Shown: one piece after another, positions 1 to 6,392 of the stretch
Layout of the letters: every line of letters begins with the position of its first letter
How positions within the stretch are numbered: the stretch's first letter is position 1
Assembly: GCA_027021285.1 (NCBI GenBank)
Contig: JALUUP010000471.1
Location: 1 to 6,665, forward strand
Length of the DNA stretch: 6,665 nt
DNA from: Bacteroidota bacterium
GTDB lineage: Bacteria; Bacteroidota; Ignavibacteria; SZUA-365; JAADGX01
Direction: 5' to 3'
The notes under the pieces: model-generated
The model's database searches: none
What the model was told of the DNA's origin: nothing
The model's input: the letters and a program-made list of their open reading frames with translations, nothing else
Made by a program: the position numbers and the translations under genes

Positions 1-3000
1 GCGCCGCCGCCCGCGGGTCTTCGCTCAACCATGAATCCAAACGGCGCGGGTTTGAAGGACGTCGTCCAGGAAATCTCCGCCATGCCGGACCCAATCCAGG
101 CGGCTCTCAGGTTGAGCACCGGCATGGGTGAAGGCGAGATGATAAACGGCGCGGCCATCGCCCAGGTCCCCGAGACATCCGTGATACCCGTGATCGTGAC
201 GCTGCTGTGCAAAGAAGTCGCAAAACTCGATACCGGCGTCCACCGCCCTCCCGGGTTTTCCTGCCGCCATCCCCGCAGGGCGTCGGTATCCATCACGCGC
301 ATCAACGCGAGATCGTTAATCGTGTAGTAGAGTCGGACGTCCACGTCGGGATCGGGTTCCGTCGTTGCGAAGGTGTAGTAGCGCGCCGGGTACCGCATCC
401 GCCGGATGCCGTACGGCAGTTGACAGGGGTGAAGCGTCACCGTGAAGCTTTCCAGCGGGCCGCTGTTGCTTTTGACCGCGGCGATTATATGCCCGTACCG
501 ATTGGTGAACAAGGTAAACCCGGCGGTGTCCACGGACCGGGTGACGGTTACAGGCGTCGCGGGAACCGGCTCGATCTCGACCCTGACGGTGAACGTAAAC
601 GGTGAATTTTCGGCCGGCACGTTCGTGACGCTGTCGTACGCGCTGATCGTGATGAACCGGAAATGCACGCCCGTCGCAAGTCCCTCCCCGTTGACGAGAA
701 ACTGGAGATCCTCGCCTTCCACACCCACGGGATTCAGAATGGTAACAACCGAGATCGCGGCGTTGCCGTCGCTGGAAACAGCGTTCCACTGCATCCGCGC
801 GACGTTGACACCGGCGTTCGCGTTGTCCACGGTGAACCTCTTTGTGTACAAGCGGTTCGATTTCGAATCACGGCATCCGAACTTGACGAGGGAATATTCC
901 TCTTCGATCGCTATTCGCGGCGGGTAATAGACCCCGGTTACCGTGACGGCGGCGGCGTTGTTGAACGGCGCCGGGTCGGCGTAATCAGAAGAGACAATCG
1001 CCCAATTCGTCACCGGGGCGCCGTTGGGAATGATGGAATTCACCCGCACGGAGTACGTGAATACCGCGGTGTCTCCCATGGCGAAACTGGTATCCGTGCA
1101 CCGTATTGCGCCCGTTTCGCCAACGGCGGGCGTCACGCATGTCCAGCCGGCGGGAGCGCTTAACGACTCGAACGTCACAAGGGCAGACAGGCTGTCCGCG
1201 ACCTCCACGTTCGCCGCGTCCACCGGACCGTTGTTTACAACGCGAATGGTGTACTCCAGTATGTCCCCAGCCAAGATGGAGTCTTTTGACGATGACTTGT
1301 TCAGGGCGAGATCCGACACGTCGTGGATGATCATCGTCGTATCCACGGAGAAATTGTTGAGCGGGTAGAGATCGGGCTGGTCCGCGACGACGTCAGCGTA
1401 TTGTGCTATCGTATCTCCGACCGGTGCTTTCACGAACACTTCCAGCAGGATCGTTGCCGACTGTCCCGGAGAGATCGACCCCAGGTCGCAGACAACCTTT
1501 CCCGTGTCGCCTATCGCTGGATGGACGGCGGAGCCCTGGCTTTGCTGGAGGGACAAGAACGTCGTCCCTACCGGAACGTCCTGTTCCAATCGAACATTCG
1601 TCGCAGCGACGGGACCGGAATTGGTAACCGTGATCGTCGTCGTCATCGGCCAGGAGGTCGCGGCAAATTCAGGCGCAGCAATCGTAACGGCCACGTCGGC
1701 CGGCATTCCCCCTCCATACGTTTCGCCGTTCTTGCTGATCGACAGCAGGTAATCGCCGAAGCCGGTTGAATCTGTTTTCGCGGTTCCTATGAAAACTTTT
1801 GCGTAATAGATACCGGTTTGTTCTGCGCGATAGACCAACCCTTCAGCGGGCGAGTAGGGGATAACGGCATTGAGACCCGAAGAATCACTGGCGTTCGAAG
1901 CGCCTGCCCCGTCGTCATTTACCGTCATGAGCTCATTTCCCTGGTCATCGAGCAGGGAAAGTGCAGCATCGATTGGAGTGTTATCCCTCAGGGGGTTCGC
2001 GTCCAGGCTGAGAAAGAGCAAATCCCCTTTCCGTGCAATGAAACCATATACATCCACGTCCCGTGAAGGCGGCGGTCCGGACAGGCTGCCGGAAAAATAG
2101 TTGTTGCTTGCATGCGTCCGTACCGACAAGGAGTCGTTCGGCTCCGTTTCCACGGTCGCGCTGTCGATCGGCGGTTGAACAAGCGCGTATAACCGGTACG
2201 GCTCGGAAACGTCACCAATCGAGTACTGGCTGACACGGAGAAATACGGAATCCGCGGGAAGAACAGCGCCTGCAATATTTGCGGAAGTGGCTCCGAAAGG
2301 GGAATCATTATCGGCATCATCGTACTCGAGCACATCCGTACTGGTCGTAATCCTGAGATCGAAATCCGGGGAGCTTCCGGCGACTCCATCAACGAGAGCA
2401 AATATCCTCGAGCCGTCGGGATGCGTTCCGTTGGAATAATAATCCACGTCGCGGTTGGGGATAATCGAGCCTTCTATCTCCCCGTCCCAGGTGTTGGCGG
2501 AAGCGGTGGCATTGTTCGGTTCCGATTCACGCTCGCACCGGTTTACTTCTATGACGAAATCGCTGCCTTCGCCGAACCGGTGACTGTCCACGTAAATGTA
2601 AATCGTTTGTTCGCCAAGAAGGGGAAGACAAAAAATCTCCTCCGCGCTGCTCGATATCGAACGGTTTGCCGCTCCGATAACATCCTGGATTAACACGGGA
2701 TACGGCCCGGACGGACAGGAAGAAGAAGCGTACAGGACGAGGTTATCGACAGCGGTGTGACCCGTGACTCGTATGGAATACGTGTCCGTCGTCGGGGCGG
2801 TGAAGACGTACGCGACGTCCCGGCCCAGGGCGGTGGAGCGACGCTGTCCCGTACCTTCAAATCCCACGAAACCGGTCAACCGGTAATTGTTTTGCGCAAA
2901 TTTCGTTGTTCCATGCAAGGGAACGTTCAGCTCCAGCGGCAAAGCGGCAGCGCACGTATCGTTCGCGGGAGGGAATTCCCTGTCCACCGCCAGTTGCAAC

Positions 3001-3611
3001 GCCGTTTTCCCGGGATATGGCCGCGTCGAGCCATACTGCCATATCACCACGTAGTACGTGGTGTCTTTCAGAAGAAACGCCGTTACTTCGGCAAGTAAAG
3101 ATCCCGGTCCACACCCATCGTCGCTACACGCTCCTTGCAGCCTCGTAAACGTACCCGAGCACCCTCCACTCGAAGTATATATGGCCATGACATCATCTTC
3201 GACCGTTGTTCCAGGAGCCCGGTCCGTACATGTCGAAAACGTATATATGCCGGAATCGGCCGGTGTGAATGAATACCAGACACTGCGCGATACGAACGTC
3301 TGGCAGTCCGGGATTGGAGGATCACCGGCGGTCGTGGCCTCGCTGATATCAGAAATTACCGGCGCCAGGTAAGGAAAGGGACCCGCGGCGGGAATAACTT
3401 CGGCGCCCGAGCATTGATCATTGGAAGGAACGGCTAGAAGGTTGTTCTGAGCGTGACGGTCACGGCTCTGCCGTTCAATCCTTATCCCGTTGTTCTCCTT
3501 TGAGTCAGGGACTCGATTTCCCCGGTTCCCAGTTGAGAGTTGCCCTTGCGCTGCAGTTACGACAACACAACCCAGGGCAATAAGCTGAAAAACCCTTGAA
3601 AGAATGTTCAT
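1..3611 (-). CDS. Giant secreted multidomain surface protein (PPC x4, DUF11 x2, Ig/FN3-like), 3' end beyond window
   Basis: Reading down the minus strand from the ATG at 3611-3609, 1203 codons follow without a stop to the window edge. An in-frame TGA at 3650-3648, with no other ATG, GTG or TTG between, fixes the start. Residues 1-23 are a signal peptide (R6, hydrophobic core, cleavage near TAAQG). Then come a polar linker (24-62) and four PPC-like beta domains at about 64-208, 213-358, 361-480 and 487-627. The first two are Cys-rich (67, 103, 128, 151, 162, 167, 220, 299, 328, 359); the last two open with ESEPNN and ETEPND. Two DUF11 (TIGR01451-type) domains follow at 638-758 and 766-893, each with the TNSGP or NNGP signature, the second with Cys 825/838. 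An Ig-like region (895-1060), a beta module ending SGTWAMA (1064-1153) and the start of an FN3-like domain with MVERRP (1163 on) complete the visible part. Such modules in FCB bacteria usually precede a T9SS sorting domain, which would lie off the edge. Adhesive or structural role inferred; no catalytic residues seen. No convincing Shine-Dalgarno. Confidence 0.93.
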   Translation of the reverse strand, partial: MNILSRVFQLIALGCVVVTAAQGQLSTGNRGNRVPDSKENNGIRIERQSRDRHAQNNLLAVPSNDQCSGAEVIPAAGPFPYLAPVISDISEATTAGDPPIPDCQTFVSRSVWYSFTPADSGIYTFSTCTDRAPGTTVEDDVMAIYTSSGGCSGTFTRLQGACSDDGCGPGSLLAEVTAFLLKDTTYYVVIWQYGSTRPYPGKTALQLAVDREFPPANDTCAAALPLELNVPLHGTTKFAQNNYRLTGFVGFEGTGQRRSTALGRDVAYVFTAPTTDTYSIRVTGHTAVDNLVLYASSSCPSGPYPVLIQDVIGAANRSISSSAEEIFCLPLLGEQTIYIYVDSHRFGEGSDFVIEVNRCERESEPNNATASANTWDGEIEGSIIPNRDVDYYSNGTHPDGSRIFALVDGVAGSSPDFDLRITTSTDVLEYDDADNDSPFGATSANIAGAVLPADSVFLRVSQYSIGDVSEPYRLYALVQPPIDSATVETEPNDSLSVRTHASNNYFSGSLSGPPPSRDVDVYGFIARKGDLLFLSLDANPLRDNTPIDAALSLLDDQGNELMTVNDDGAGASNASDSSGLNAVIPYSPAEGLVYRAEQTGIYYAKVFIGTAKTDSTGFGDYLLSISKNGETYGGGMPADVAVTIAAPEFAATSWPMTTTITVTNSGPVAATNVRLEQDVPVGTTFLSLQQSQGSAVHPAIGDTGKVVCDLGSISPGQSATILLEVFVKAPVGDTIAQYADVVADQPDLYPLNNFSVDTTMIIHDVSDLALNKSSSKDSILAGDILEYTIRVVNNGPVDAANVEVADSLSALVTFESLSAPAGWTCVTPAVGETGAIRCTDTSFAMGDTAVFTYSVRVNSIIPNGAPVTNWAIVSSDYADPAPFNNAAAVTVTGVYYPPRIAIEEEYSLVKFGCRDSKSNRLYTKRFTVDNANAGVNVARMQWNAVSSDGNAAISVVTILNPVGVEGEDLQFLVNGEGLATGVHFRFITISAYDSVTNVPAENSPFTFTVRVEIEPVPATPVTVTRSVDTAGFTLFTNRYGHIIAAVKSNSGPLESFTVTLHPCQLPYGIRRMRYPARYYTFATTEPDPDVDVRLYYTINDLALMRVMDTDALRGWRQENPGGRWTPVSSFATSLHSSVTITGITDVSGTWAMAAPFIISPSPMPVLNLRAAWIGSGMAEISWTTSFKPAPFGFMVERRPAGGG
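933..1700 (-). repeat. Tandem DUF11 (TIGR01451-type) domains within the giant surface protein
   Basis: Two consecutive copies of the same beta-sandwich domain lie at residues 638-758 (nt 1338-1700) and 766-893 (nt 933-1316). Both follow the family order: an opening xDLAL/xDVAV-like strand, a strand ending in TNSGP or NNGP, a VxVxDxxPxxxxF-like segment, a GxVxCxxGSIxPGxxAxxxxxVxV-like segment, and a closing strand ending in PxxNNxxxVxT. The closing signature appears as LYPLNNFSVDT in copy 1 and as PAPFNNAAAVTV in copy 2. DUF11 modules are stalk or spacer domains of bacterial surface proteins. The repeats are recognisable at the protein level only; the DNA copies are well diverged. Confidence 0.85.
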
Positions 3612-3687
3612 TTCGAGACGTGCTTCTATACCGAATCTAAGTTTTTTTCACTTGTGTACTTCTCAAAAAACGCGATTCTATATCAAA

Positions 3688-3715
3688 GAAAGTCATGGGG
3701 AAAACCCATACTTTC
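3688..3715. repeat. Stem-loop in the predicted leader of the giant exoprotein gene
   Basis: A near-perfect inverted repeat: GAAAGT and ATGGG, separated by a single C bulge (3694), pair with CCCAT and ACTTTC across a GAAAA loop at 3700-3704. That gives 11 base pairs with one bulge. On the minus strand it would lie in the leader RNA, its near end about 77 nt upstream of the ATG at 3611. No long T run follows it in either direction, so it is not a textbook intrinsic terminator. A leader RNA structure is one possible role. Confidence 0.6.
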
Positions 3716-3822
3716 GTGTTTTCAGCTCGGCTCTGTTACTACGGATGAACGGTTAGAAAGTATTCAGACGCGGAAACAGATAATAAATAAAAAAAATACC
3801 CTCCTTCTCTTACCCCTGCGCG

Positions 3823-3845
3823 GAGATGACAAGTACGTCATTCTC
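3823..3845. repeat. Stem-loop in the predicted leader (8 bp, one bulge)
   Basis: GAG-ATGAC at 3823-3830 pairs with GTCAT-CTC at 3837-3845 around a 6-nt loop (3831-3836), with T3842 as a single bulge. It sits about 60-80 nt downstream of the predicted minus-strand transcription start and next to the smaller dyad at 3847-3859. The stem is modest and could be chance in a 300-nt region. Confidence 0.4.
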
Positions 3846-3846
3846 T

Positions 3847-3859
3847 TACAGTGGCTGTA
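3847..3859. repeat. Short dyad TACAG-N3-CTGTA
   Basis: A perfect 5-bp inverted repeat with a 3-nt spacer, one nucleotide from the neighbouring stem-loop at 3823-3845. It lies downstream of the predicted minus-strand promoter. It could be an operator half-site pair or a small RNA hairpin, or chance. Confidence 0.3.
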
Positions 3860-3911
3860 CACAAGATTAAATACTATATGGGGTTTATAGCACTAACCTA
3901 TGTGTGTGCAT

Positions 3912-3940
3912 AATATACGACACCGTTCCAGTGATGTCAA
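3912..3940 (-). promoter_or_regulatory. Near-consensus sigma70-type promoter for the giant exoprotein gene
   Basis: Read on the minus strand, TTGACA (3940-3935) is followed by 17 nt and then TATATT (3917-3912). The -35 box is a perfect match, the spacer is optimal and the -10 box has one mismatch to TATAAT. The predicted transcription start is near 3905, which leaves a 5' leader of about 290 nt before the ATG at 3611. The pattern is of the primary sigma factor type and does not resemble the TTG/TAnnTTTG promoters of classical Bacteroidetes. No start site has been mapped, so the call rests on the motif and its position. Confidence 0.65.
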
Positions 3941-3970
3941 GTATCTTTTTTGTTTATTTTCATGCCGCTA

Positions 3971-3996
3971 TATTGTTGGCCCCTGATTATTGTTGG
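3971..3996 (+). repeat. 9-bp direct repeat TATTGTTGG x2 upstream of candidate plus promoter
   Basis: TATTGTTGG occurs at 3971-3979 and again at 3988-3996, a start-to-start distance of 17 bp. The second copy ends 5 bp before the candidate -35 box TTGACT at 4002. Direct repeats next to a -35 element are a common layout for activator binding sites. That role is inferred from position only. Confidence 0.4.
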
Positions 3997-4001
3997 AATG
4001 T

Positions 4002-4031
4002 TTGACTATTCCTTTACACAACTACTATTTT
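4002..4031 (+). promoter_or_regulatory. Candidate distal promoter for the propeller gene
   Basis: TTGACT (4002-4007), an 18-bp spacer, then TATTTT (4026-4031). The -35 box has one mismatch to consensus and the -10 box two. Transcription would start near 4038 and give a leader of about 195 nt before the ATG at 4233. The surroundings are very AT-rich, so such matches also arise by chance. Confidence 0.35.
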
Positions 4032-4187
4032 CGACATTTTTTAATTTTTTCTTGAAGGGAAGTATGCCTCCCAGATCGTTGCGGGTTCGTTGTATCGAAA
4101 CGCGTGTTCGGGAAGGGTCATGCTCTCGAAAAGGCGGTCAAAGTGCCCTCATATTCCTCCCCACAACGGCGGTCGCCACGGGAAAGG

Positions 4188-4216
4188 TTGTACATCTCGT
4201 CCCCGTGCAGTATTAT
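4188..4216 (+). promoter_or_regulatory. Candidate proximal promoter for the propeller gene
   Basis: TTGTAC (4188-4193), an optimal 17-bp spacer, then TATTAT (4211-4216), in a GC-richer segment where chance matches are rarer. Transcription would start near 4223. That leaves only about 10 nt before the ATG at 4233 but about 25 nt before the in-frame ATG at 4248, so use of this promoter would favour the second start codon. Confidence 0.45.
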
Positions 4217-4232
4217 GGAATCAAATTGAACG

Positions 4233-6392
4233 ATGCCTGAGAATTCCATGGTCACGCGATACATTCCCGTCATCCTCGCCATTATTGTCCTCAGCGCGGG
4301 ATCCCTTTCCGGCCAGGGATCTCGCTGGTACTGGCAAAACCCCTCCCCCACGGGGAGCAACCTCTACGGCGCGCACTTCACAGATCGGTTTCACGGCACC
4401 GTCGTGGGTAGCGGCGGGCAAATCCTTTACACCAGCGACGCGGGCGAAACGTGGATCCCACGAAAGAGCGGCACCCAGCGATACTTGTACGACGTTTATT
4501 TCACGGATGCGAGAAATGGTGTTGCGATTGGAGGAGGCGGCACACTGTTGCGCACCACCGACGGCGGTGAAACGTGGTCGCAAAAAAACATCCCAACGTT
4601 ATCCACTCTGAAATCCGTGGATTTCCTTGGGACCCGGATCGGCATGGTTGTGAGTGAACGAGGATCGTTTCTTCGCACATCGGACGGAGGTGAAACGTGG
4701 ACCACCGTGAAGAATCCAGTATTCAACCCGCTGCGCTGCGTCCGCCTCGTCTCGGACACGCTGGGAATCGCGGTGGGGTTGGTTGGAACGATCCTTCGCT
4801 CTACCGATGCTGGAATGACCTGGAACGTGAATCCAAAACCGACATACAACGCGCTGTTCGCAGTCGATTTCCTTGACGCATCCTTTGGCATCGCCACCGG
4901 GACACACGGTCTCATCCTGAAAACCACTGACGGCGGCTTCACCTGGGACACAACGTCCACCGGCTTCGCCAACGCTCTCATGGCCGTCAAAATCCTGGAC
5001 AAGAACCGCGCCGTGGCAGCGGGCGAATTCGGCATGGTCTTCGTCACGACCGACGCGGGCGCGACGTGGGAACCGCGCAGCAGCATGACCGGCATGCACC
5101 TCAACAACTTCTCGTTCGTCGGTCCCCGTATCGGTGTGGCCGTGGGAGACCACGGCACGATCATACGCACCATGAACGGCGGCGAGAACTGGTACGCGCG
5201 TTCCTCGCTCCTGACGCTCAACCACCTGTACGACGTCGCGTTCACCGATCCGGACTATGGATGGACGGTCGGCGGTGAAGGCATCATCCTGCACACGACC
5301 AACGGGGGAGAGCGCTGGACCCGGCAGGAAGCACACACGACAAACGACTTGTACGCCGTGCATTTCCTGGATCGGTCCCTGGGGACCGTCGCCGGAGCGG
5401 GCGGAACCATCCTGCGCACGACCGACGGAGGCGAGACGTGGTTCAACCAGTGGACGGGCTGGAAAACCGCGCTCCGGGGTATCTACCTTCTCGATGAAAA
5501 AACCGGCTGCGCCGTGGGCGACGTGCTTCTAGGCGACGGACTGGTCCTGTGGACAACGGACGGCGGGGAGCACTGGACGCCGCAGCTCAGCAACGCCCGC
5601 GACTATCTCAACAGCGTCGTTCTCCTGGACGAGCGGACGGGAATACTCGTGGGAGACACTATTGTTCGCCGGACCACCGACGCGGGAAAATACTGGGAAC
5701 CAGTCCTGCTGCCCGTCCCGTCCTCGCACCACGACATCGATTTCGTCGATTCCGATTTCGGTTGGATTGCGGGTGGAGCAGGTTTTATGTTCTTCACGTC
5801 GGATGGAGGAAAAAACTGGCGGTTCCAGCACGCCGGCTCCTTTACCATGCAGCGTTTCGTCTCGTTCGCCGACCGGCTCAACGGCATCGCGGGAGGATAC
5901 TGGGGTGAACTCGCCTATACCACTGACGGCGGGCGAACCTGGCACACGCAGAGAAGCGGAACCGACAATCACCTGCTTGCCGCCGCTTACATCGACCGCG
6001 CGAACGCCGTCGTGGTCGGTGAGTTCGGAACCATCCTGCACTCGGTGGAAGGCGGTGTAGTACGAGCGCAACCGCCCGCCCCCATGCCGGGTAGTGTCGT
6101 CCTGCATCAGAATTACCCCAACCCCTGCGGACCGGGCAGCGCCTCCCGCAGCGCCATCACGACCATCACGTGGGACATCCCGCCTCCCGCCCTTCAAAAC
6201 AGGGGCAATCTCCACACCCGGCTCCGGCTTTACACCATCCTTGGAAAGGAACGCGCAACCCTCTGGGAAGGCGACGCCGAACCGGGGAGCTACCGTGTCA
6301 CGATCGATGTGGGAAGGCTCCCGCGCGCAACGTACCTCCTCCGCCTTCAGGCGGGAAGACAGGTGCAAACAAGGATCATGTCGGTGATGTGA
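4233..6392 (+). CDS. Secreted 14-repeat Ycf48/Asp-box beta-propeller protein with T9SS C-terminal sorting domain
   Basis: A 719-residue exported protein. Residues 7-29 form a signal peptide (basic R9, hydrophobic core VILAIIVL, cleavage near SLSG). Fourteen Ycf48-type repeats occupy about 43-612, most ending in an Asp-box such as TTDGGETW; the tryptophans at 74, 115, 156, 197, 238, 279 and 320 are exactly 41 residues apart. Residues about 621-719 are a T9SS type A sorting domain (NYPNP, then LRLYTILGKE and YLLRLQAG). Ycf48 itself, a photosystem II assembly factor, has seven such repeats; nothing here suggests photosynthesis, so the fold but not the role is transferred. The protein probably crosses the inner membrane by Sec and the outer membrane by T9SS, to be anchored or released. 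Ligand or substrate is unknown; sialidases also carry Asp-boxes, but no catalytic set was recognised. The start is unsettled: ATG 4248 gives 714 residues, drops E3 and better suits the proximal promoter; neither ATG has a clear Shine-Dalgarno. It is divergent from the giant exoprotein gene and converges on another T9SS cargo gene. Confidence 0.96.
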   Translation: MPENSMVTRYIPVILAIIVLSAGSLSGQGSRWYWQNPSPTGSNLYGAHFTDRFHGTVVGSGGQILYTSDAGETWIPRKSGTQRYLYDVYFTDARNGVAIGGGGTLLRTTDGGETWSQKNIPTLSTLKSVDFLGTRIGMVVSERGSFLRTSDGGETWTTVKNPVFNPLRCVRLVSDTLGIAVGLVGTILRSTDAGMTWNVNPKPTYNALFAVDFLDASFGIATGTHGLILKTTDGGFTWDTTSTGFANALMAVKILDKNRAVAAGEFGMVFVTTDAGATWEPRSSMTGMHLNNFSFVGPRIGVAVGDHGTIIRTMNGGENWYARSSLLTLNHLYDVAFTDPDYGWTVGGEGIILHTTNGGERWTRQEAHTTNDLYAVHFLDRSLGTVAGAGGTILRTTDGGETWFNQWTGWKTALRGIYLLDEKTGCAVGDVLLGDGLVLWTTDGGEHWTPQLSNARDYLNSVVLLDERTGILVGDTIVRRTTDAGKYWEPVLLPVPSSHHDIDFVDSDFGWIAGGAGFMFFTSDGGKNWRFQHAGSFTMQRFVSFADRLNGIAGGYWGELAYTTDGGRTWHTQRSGTDNHLLAAAYIDRANAVVVGEFGTILHSVEGGVVRAQPPAPMPGSVVLHQNYPNPCGPGSASRSAITTITWDIPPPALQNRGNLHTRLRLYTILGKERATLWEGDAEPGSYRVTIDVGRLPRATYLLRLQAGRQVQTRIMSVM
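4359..6068 (+). repeat. Fourteen tandem Ycf48/Asp-box repeats (about 123-bp period)
   Basis: Repeat units begin at residues 43, 84, 125, 166, 207, 248, 289, 330, 372, 413, 458, 500, 539 and 580. The shared pattern is L-x-x-V-x-F-x-D-x-x-x-G-x-x-V-G-x-x-G-x-I-L-x-T-T-D-G-G-x-T-W plus about ten variable residues. Spacing departs from 41 mainly at unit 10, where an insertion around VLLGDG gives 45 residues. Units 7 and 8 have Asn for the Asp (TMNGGENW, TTNGGERW). Unit 14 is degenerate: it reads SVEGG and has no T-W. At the DNA level the Asp-box codons are the best conserved part, for example around 4555-4577 and 5419-5441. Confidence 0.93.
6093..6389 (+). other. T9SS type A C-terminal sorting domain of the propeller protein
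   Basis: Residues 621-719. The NYPNP motif (627-631) is followed by CGPGSASRS where family members usually have FNP and a short Thr run. Next come ITTITWDIP, then an insertion (PPALQNRGNLHT, 651-662), then LRLYTILGKE, LWEGDAEPGSYRVTIDV, YLLRLQAGRQ and the basic tail VQTRIMSVM. In known T9SS cargo this domain directs outer membrane translocation and is normally removed by the sortase PorU. The Phe-to-Cys change after NYPNP and the insertion are unusual, but the beta-strand core and end are intact. Confidence 0.9.

Larger units (their letters stand above)
3612..4232. other. Divergent intergenic regulatory region, 621 bp, no convincing gene
   Basis: This region separates the start codons of the two divergent exoprotein genes. 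From about 3640 to 4070 it is visibly AT-rich compared with the flanking coding DNA, with A and T tracts such as A8 at 3789-3796. From about 4075 to 4232 it returns to a GC-rich texture. It contains a near-consensus minus-strand promoter, several stem-loops, a 9-bp direct repeat and two candidate plus-strand promoters, listed separately. The short ORFs in it (for example plus 3654-3890 and 3950-4240) have no recognisable domain and low-complexity hydrophobic stretches caused by AT richness, so they are not called as genes. Confidence 0.8.

Noticed and set aside
316..789. Minus-strand 157-aa ORF and several plus-strand ORFs between 31 and 3372
   Set aside because: They lie in other frames of the 1203-codon exoprotein gene. 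Their compositions are Arg- and Pro-rich, as expected of out-of-frame translation.
1..3611. Lipoprotein reading of the giant exoprotein signal peptide (Cys at residue 15)
   Set aside because: The residues before Cys15 (A-L-G) do not fit a lipobox well and the hydrophobic core continues past the Cys, so ordinary signal peptidase cleavage near TAAQG is more likely.
3789..3796. Intrinsic terminator at the T8 tract on the minus strand
   Set aside because: The stems immediately before it (CTCC with GGGG or GGAG) are only about 4 bp, too weak to call a terminator; it is kept only as part of the leader finding.
3654..3890. Plus-strand 78-aa ORF in the AT-rich intergenic region
   Set aside because: No recognisable family, no Shine-Dalgarno, and it runs antisense through the predicted leader of the giant exoprotein gene.
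3950..4240. Plus-strand 96-aa ORF with a hydrophobic N-terminus whose stop overlaps the propeller gene start by 8 bp
   Set aside because: The hydrophobic half comes from the T-rich DNA and the second half reads through GC-rich non-coding sequence. No domain is recognisable, and the candidate promoters at 4002 and 4188 lie inside it.
4118..4360. Minus-strand 80-aa ORF with a protein-like stretch around DSIILHGDEMYN
   Set aside because: It starts inside the propeller gene's signal peptide region on the opposite strand and matches nothing I recognise. I considered it as a gene remnant but have no support beyond amino-acid texture.
4233..6392. Photosystem II assembly factor (Ycf48 proper)
   Set aside because: Twice the usual repeat number, a T9SS sorting domain and neighbours that are exoproteins all argue against a photosynthetic role. 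Only the repeat family is shared.
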